Positions 60,715 through 64,000 of a DNA stretch of 64,000 nt are shown piece after piece. Numbering within the stretch: the stretch's first letter is position 1; every line of letters begins with the position of its first letter. A program made the position numbers and the translations under genes. A model generated the notes under the pieces. The model saw only the letters and a list, made by a program, of their open reading frames with translations. It was not told where the DNA came from and did no database searches. This DNA comes from Symbiodinium natans (taxonomy: Eukaryota; Sar; Dinophyceae; Suessiales; Symbiodiniaceae): contig CAJNDS010001114.1 of the NCBI GenBank assembly GCA_905221605.1, positions 346,001-410,000 on the forward strand, given 5' to 3'.

Positions 60715-61127
60715 GACGAAGGTCTTCGGGGCCCGCTGCCTCCAAGGACAGCCGTGGCAAGCACGACGGGAGGAATGCTGATATGAAGAAAGGCGACAAG
60801 CTGCAGTTTATAGGGTTCATTAACGGTGTAGGGGGTTTAGGGTTTAGGGTTTAGGGGTTTAGGGTTTAGGGTTAGGGTGTAGGTTCATGGTAGGTAACTA
60901 AGGAACCTTAGGGAAGCTTGAGGAGCCTGAGGGAGGAGTGGGGTGCATTAGGGAACCTGGGTTACAGACCCCCCTTGAACCCCCCCCCCCGCCCTCTTAA
61001 GAATTCTGGGGTTTAGGGTTTAGGGTTTAGGGTCCTGCAATACAGCCACCGTCCAGTCTGGGAGAAACTCCGAGGGTTCTTCAGTGTGGAGTGGAGCACT
61101 CTACTCTACAAGCACCCCACACCCTAA
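60715..61127 (+). CDS. 3' end of an unknown gene (two exons)
   Basis: Exon 60715-60805 (acceptor CGGTCCTCTCTAG; RRSSGPAASKDSRGKHDG; donor CA|GTTTAT) and terminal exon 61046-61127 (acceptor CTGCAATACAG; HRPVWEKLRGFFSVEWST; stop TAA inside ACACCCTAAAG). Phase 2 matches. The 240-nt intron holds TTTAGGG arrays (60834-60885 and 61011-61033). Confidence 0.7.
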
Positions 61128-61196
61128 AGCCTAAACACCAGAAAACCCCCAAAAAAGTGCAAAAATGGGGAAGTCAGGGCTCTAGCTCGTTGAAAG

Positions 61197-61237
61197 GGGT
61201 TTAGGGTTTAGGGTTTTAAACCCTAAACCCTAAACCC
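61197..61237. repeat. Perfect telomere head-to-head junction
   Basis: GGGTTTAGGGTTTAGGGTTT (61197-61216), one T, then its exact complement (61218-61237). This is the orientation left by fusion of two chromosome ends, or a palindromic copy error. Confidence 0.95.
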
Positions 61238-61249
61238 GAAGACACATGA

Positions 61250-61375
61250 CCTTGAAGCGGCCGCCACTGGACTTTCAGAGGGGAAAATTCAGGACTTGCG
61301 GGGTGTGTAGGATAGAGCGCGCCACGGCGCCCGTCATCCTTGCCCGATCTTCGGCAAAAGCCCCCCCCCCCCCCC
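61250..61375. CDS. Exon-like segment, strand uncertain
   Basis: Plus: acceptor CCTTGAAG then RPPLDFQRGKFRTCGVC. Minus: RRSGKDDGRRGALYPTHP. Both lack fixed donors. A C-run and CCCTAAA array (61363-61440) follow. Confidence 0.35.
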
Positions 61376-61465
61376 CCCCTCCCCCCCAAACCCTAAACCC
61401 TAAACCCTAAACCCTAAACCCTAAACCCTAAACTCTGAACCTTAAATCCCCCCCCAACCTTTAAG

Positions 61466-61882
61466 ATCATGGAGCCTCTAGACCTGGCCTCCCTCCGTCA
61501 GAGCCTCACGAGACTAAGGCTGGAGTGTTACGCAGGGATACAGGATTGAGGGTTTAGGGTTTAGGGTTTAGGGTTTAGGGTTTAGGGTTTAGGGTTTAGG
61601 GTTTAGGGGAGGATTGAGGCGATCCGATGCTTTAGGGACAAGCCAGGCTTTGCGGGGCTATAGCCGCCCGCCACCTAGATTTACAAGGCTTCTGAGCCAT
61701 AGTTTACCCAGCAACCACTCTAATTACCATTCAGGGTTTGGGTGCATTTGGGTGCTGAACCCTCATAGAGCTTCACATCAGCCAACCGCCTCCAAGAAAT
61801 TCTCGAAGCTCTGCGCGACATGCATATGTGCGGTCGGCTACGCAACAGCTGGCCCAGTGGCGCACCCAGGAGAAGCGAATAA
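61466..61882 (+). CDS. Unknown gene, three exons; array intron with 10-bp direct repeats
   Basis: Exon 61466-61543 (26 codons; MEPLDLASLRQSLTRLRLE; GA donor), exon 61619-61646 (AIRCFRDKP; GC donor) and terminal exon 61782-61882 (NRLQEILEALRDMHMC..., TAA). Phases match at both junctions. The first intron is a pure 58-bp TTTAGGG array between AGGATTGAGG copies. The joined peptide is helical and leucine-rich; no family recognised. Met2 of the first exon may be the start. Confidence 0.65.
61552..61609. repeat. TTTAGGG array between 10-bp direct repeats
   Basis: Pure units flanked by AGGATTGAGG at 61542-61551 and 61610-61619. Confidence 0.95.
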
Positions 61883-62479
61883 CCAAGATCTGGAGGCCGC
61901 CAGAACCGACTACGGGATCCGAAACCCACCAGCTGAAGGTTTCCCCTTAAGGCTTGATATATGGCCCTTATGCTACCTTAGGGACCTTCGAAGCTTGGCC
62001 GTGAAAGGTCCTGAAACCCTGAAACCCCAAAATCTTAGAGTGTTCCATCCTTCGGGCTGCTCCAGGGTGCTCCATGGAGCGCTGGATAGGCAATTCGCTC
62101 CAAGATCACGGATTCGGGGGGGGAGGGGGGGCTTGGAGGGGGAGTGGGAGGGGGGGGAGGGGGGGGTTGCGAGGGAAAACTTGGCCCGCTGCAGGTGTAT
62201 GCAGTGCAGCTTTGTGTTGCGCAACAAGCCTCGATCTTGACTCGAAGCCCACGGAAACTGAAAAAAACAACAACTGCCCTTTGCAGGCCCTTAAGACCCC
62301 GTGTCCTCCGCCTGGCAAAACTTTTCTGAAGCCAAGAAGTATGGAAAGGTATGCTTTTGCGTGGTTTCCCCATGGGCTGCAACACACAGGTTGGCGGTCG
62401 CCCGGCCCAACATACTTCTTTTCATAATTTCGTGTTCACCAGGGGCCTGCTGCCCTAAACCCTAAACCCCGAAACCCTA
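61883..62479. other. No firm gene; G-rich tract
   Basis: 62115-62168 is almost pure G. A minus frame above it (WLQKSFARRRTRGLKGLQ) is protein-like but unsupported. 62454-62478 is a short CCCTAAA run. Confidence 0.45.
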
Positions 62480-63021
62480 ATGGGCGGGAGTGGCGCGGAT
62501 GGAGGCAGCTTCGTTGCTTTCACAGAGCCCCCCCAGCGCGGGGGGTGGTGGGAGGCGGTTTCTCCCTGCTGGCTGGCTCAAAGTCGCGGCGTCGAACGTC
62601 ACTCAGCACACACGCTCGAGGAGTTTTTGTCGCCTGAGTCCGTGCTGTGCCGTGCTTCCTGCAGCGCGTCGCTCTGTCGTGAGCGCAGTTGGAATGACCA
62701 GGTGCCGGCTCGTCAGTAGTTGCTGCTATTGGTGGTGGGTGGTCTGCCTGTTTTGTTAAGGGGACGGCTCACAGCAATTCGAGCGGCAAAGTGCAAACGG
62801 GAAGCCCAAGCGTAGCACAAGGGATGGGACTTTTGCTTGTCAACTCAGAAGGTGGTGCCAACATGTGCTAACGTGTGCCAACAATCACGTTTCAGGGCTC
62901 AGGGCGGAACAACCTTCAGCTCATGTGTGCCGAACCCCTGACCTTGGAGTCCGAGCCGCAAGTCTTCGGATGCTCCCAGATTCATTTGCAGCGGGGGCAA
63001 GCACGCCAACAAACCACCTAA
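62480..63021 (+). CDS. Unknown gene, two exons
   Basis: Exon 62480-62701 (74 codons from ATG; contains GVERHSAHTLEEFLSPESV, ends SWNDQ; donor GTGCCG) and terminal exon 62896-63021 (acceptor AATCACGTTTCAG; GSGRNNLQLMCAEPLTLES..., TAA). Phase 0 matches. Without splicing the first frame ends at 62719. The ATG directly follows a CCCTAAA run. No family recognised. Confidence 0.6.
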
Positions 63022-63218
63022 ATCAGCAATATGGAACCTGGCCTTGCATGTTCTCATGCTTTGAAGGGACCCCTGTTTGGAAACGTCACACCCAATGTAG
63101 GCACAACCACCTTATCCTAAGGGCCCACAGAGCCATAGAACTGCGACTGCGAGGGGTCTTTCCCAGGAGCAGGAGAATCCGAAGAGCCCCCGAGATGTAG
63201 ACGCAAACGGAACACTAT

Positions 63219-63438
63219 TCACTTTGAGGTGCTTGCCTCGCCGCTGTCCATCTTTCCTATTTTAGGGTCCGTTTTGCGCGACTGGTGGCGCAGCTTCAAA
63301 CCGCATGATGTCCAGAAGCTGGAGGAGAGAAGATTTCCTGCGCCCAAGGGTTTGGGGTTTCGGGTTTAGGGTTTCGTTTGGAGTCTTCGACAACTTCGTG
63401 CGGCCGGGCAACCGGACGAAACTCAGAGCCCCACAAAC
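63219..63438 (-). CDS. 3' end of an unknown gene; GA-donor intron of telomere-like repeats
   Basis: Exon 63376-63438 (acceptor GGTTGGTCTCAG; LWGSEFRPVARPHEVVEDS; donor GAAACCC). Intron 63338-63375 is 38 nt of CCCTAAA-like sequence. Terminal exon 63219-63337 (NLLSSSFWTSCGLKL..., ends GEASTSK, TGA). Phase 1 matches. The plus strand is also open over 63378-63623. Confidence 0.6.
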
Positions 63439-63650
63439 CTGAGACCAACCCCCGGAGATCGCAGCATAAAGCCCTTAGAAAAAGGCCCCCAATAGATCCT
63501 AAAGAGATAACGGCCCTGAACCCAAGCCACGTCGCTACGTCGCTGGGGTCAGACAACAGACTGTGCTTGAACCCTAATCCCCAAAGCCTAGGCATTCAAC
63601 ACTATGGTCTGGAACCCTCGTAAAACCCTGAATACCCGGACCCCTTGGAA

Positions 63651-63745
63651 GGATCCAAAAAGTAGAACTCCTTAATCGTACCCTATACAGTACAACTATT
63701 GGGTCGTTCTTAGGAACCCCCGAAGAGGATAAACTTTTTGGATCC
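63651..63745. mobile_element. Hairpin-ended element
   Basis: 95 bp with inverted ends GGATCCAAAAAGT (63651-63663) and ACTTTTTGGATCC region (to 63745). No coding capacity. Confidence 0.6.
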
Positions 63746-63813
63746 TCCCAGTTTTGGGTACAAGCACTGAGAGCACCAATCTCAAACCCTGCACATCATG
63801 GGTCCCAGTACTT

Positions 63814-63912
63814 TGGGTTTAGGGTTTAGGGTTTAGGGTTTAGGGTTTAGGGTTTAGGGTTTAGGGTTTAGGGTTTAGGGTTTAGGCTATAGGGTTCAGG
63901 GTTTAGTTTTTA
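63814..63912. repeat. TTTAGGG array
   Basis: About 13 units, near perfect; family B sequence follows to the window end. Confidence 0.95.
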
Positions 63913-64000
63913 GGGCAAGCTAGGCTGTAGTATGGGCCTTTATTGGGCGGGCACCTTATTTGGGGTCCCTAGTATGAGGGAATCCTACTTCTTGGGGGTT

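Noticed and set aside
1-64000. Dinoflagellate spliced-leader relicts upstream of genes
   Set aside because: I looked for the CCGTAGCCATTTTGGCTCAAG-type core in parts and saw no match; a computed search is needed.
1-64000. tRNA, rRNA and snRNA genes
   Set aside because: No convincing T-loop plus acceptor-stem pairing or rRNA-like block was seen by eye.
63814-64000. Window end as a true chromosome end
   Set aside because: The TTTAGGG array is only about 100 bp and is followed by family B sequence, so it is interstitial.

Overview
The window looks like nuclear DNA of a dinoflagellate, probably a Symbiodiniaceae-like alga. The evidence is indirect: plant-type telomeric heptamers (TTTAGGG/CCCTAAA) scattered through the whole sequence in both orientations; short exons in short introns whose 5' splice sites are GT, GC or GA; and one very large single-ORF Ty1/copia element of a type I associate with dinoflagellate genomes. 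No rRNA, tRNA, CRISPR or bacterial operon structure was seen.

Layout. 0-7.4 kb: mostly non-coding, with inverted-repeat elements and a 1.1-kb imperfect tandem duplication (3672-5995). 7.4-14.8 kb: short exons on both strands around telomere-like arrays. 14.8-24 kb: sparse, with a CA/CACACAGA microsatellite at 15.3-15.7 kb and a few isolated exons. 24-26.4 kb: minus-strand multi-exon gene tails. 27.07-36.82 kb: a complete, nearly intact Ty1/copia retrotransposon on the minus strand, inserted into a CCCTAAA array. 37-42.3 kb and 42.8-64 kb: many short exons on both strands, separated by introns that hold, or consist almost wholly of, telomere-like repeats and MITE-like inverted repeats.

Two things stand out. 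The retrotransposon encodes one 3054-residue polyprotein. Beside Gag, protease, integrase, reverse transcriptase and RNase H it carries a cytosine-C5-methyltransferase-like module (between protease and integrase) and a 2-oxoglutarate/Fe(II)-dioxygenase-like module (between integrase and RT). Its LTRs differ at 1 of 291 positions, its target duplication is CTAAA, and its primer site resembles the anticodon arm of a methionine tRNA, as in Drosophila copia. Second, telomere-like arrays repeatedly occupy introns: where exon chains can be read with matching phases, whole introns of 47-177 nt are made of CCCTAAA/TTTAGGG variants, and the unit itself supplies splice-like motifs (TTTAG|G, G|GTTTAG).

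The host genes could not be assigned functions. Exon models were read by eye from open frames, codon phase, third-position GC and splice motifs. Most are 3' parts of genes; upstream exons and true starts are usually not identified. For several segments both strands are open and the strand is uncertain, which is stated. Strings such as NPKP at the ends of open frames come from the repeat and are not evidence for genes.
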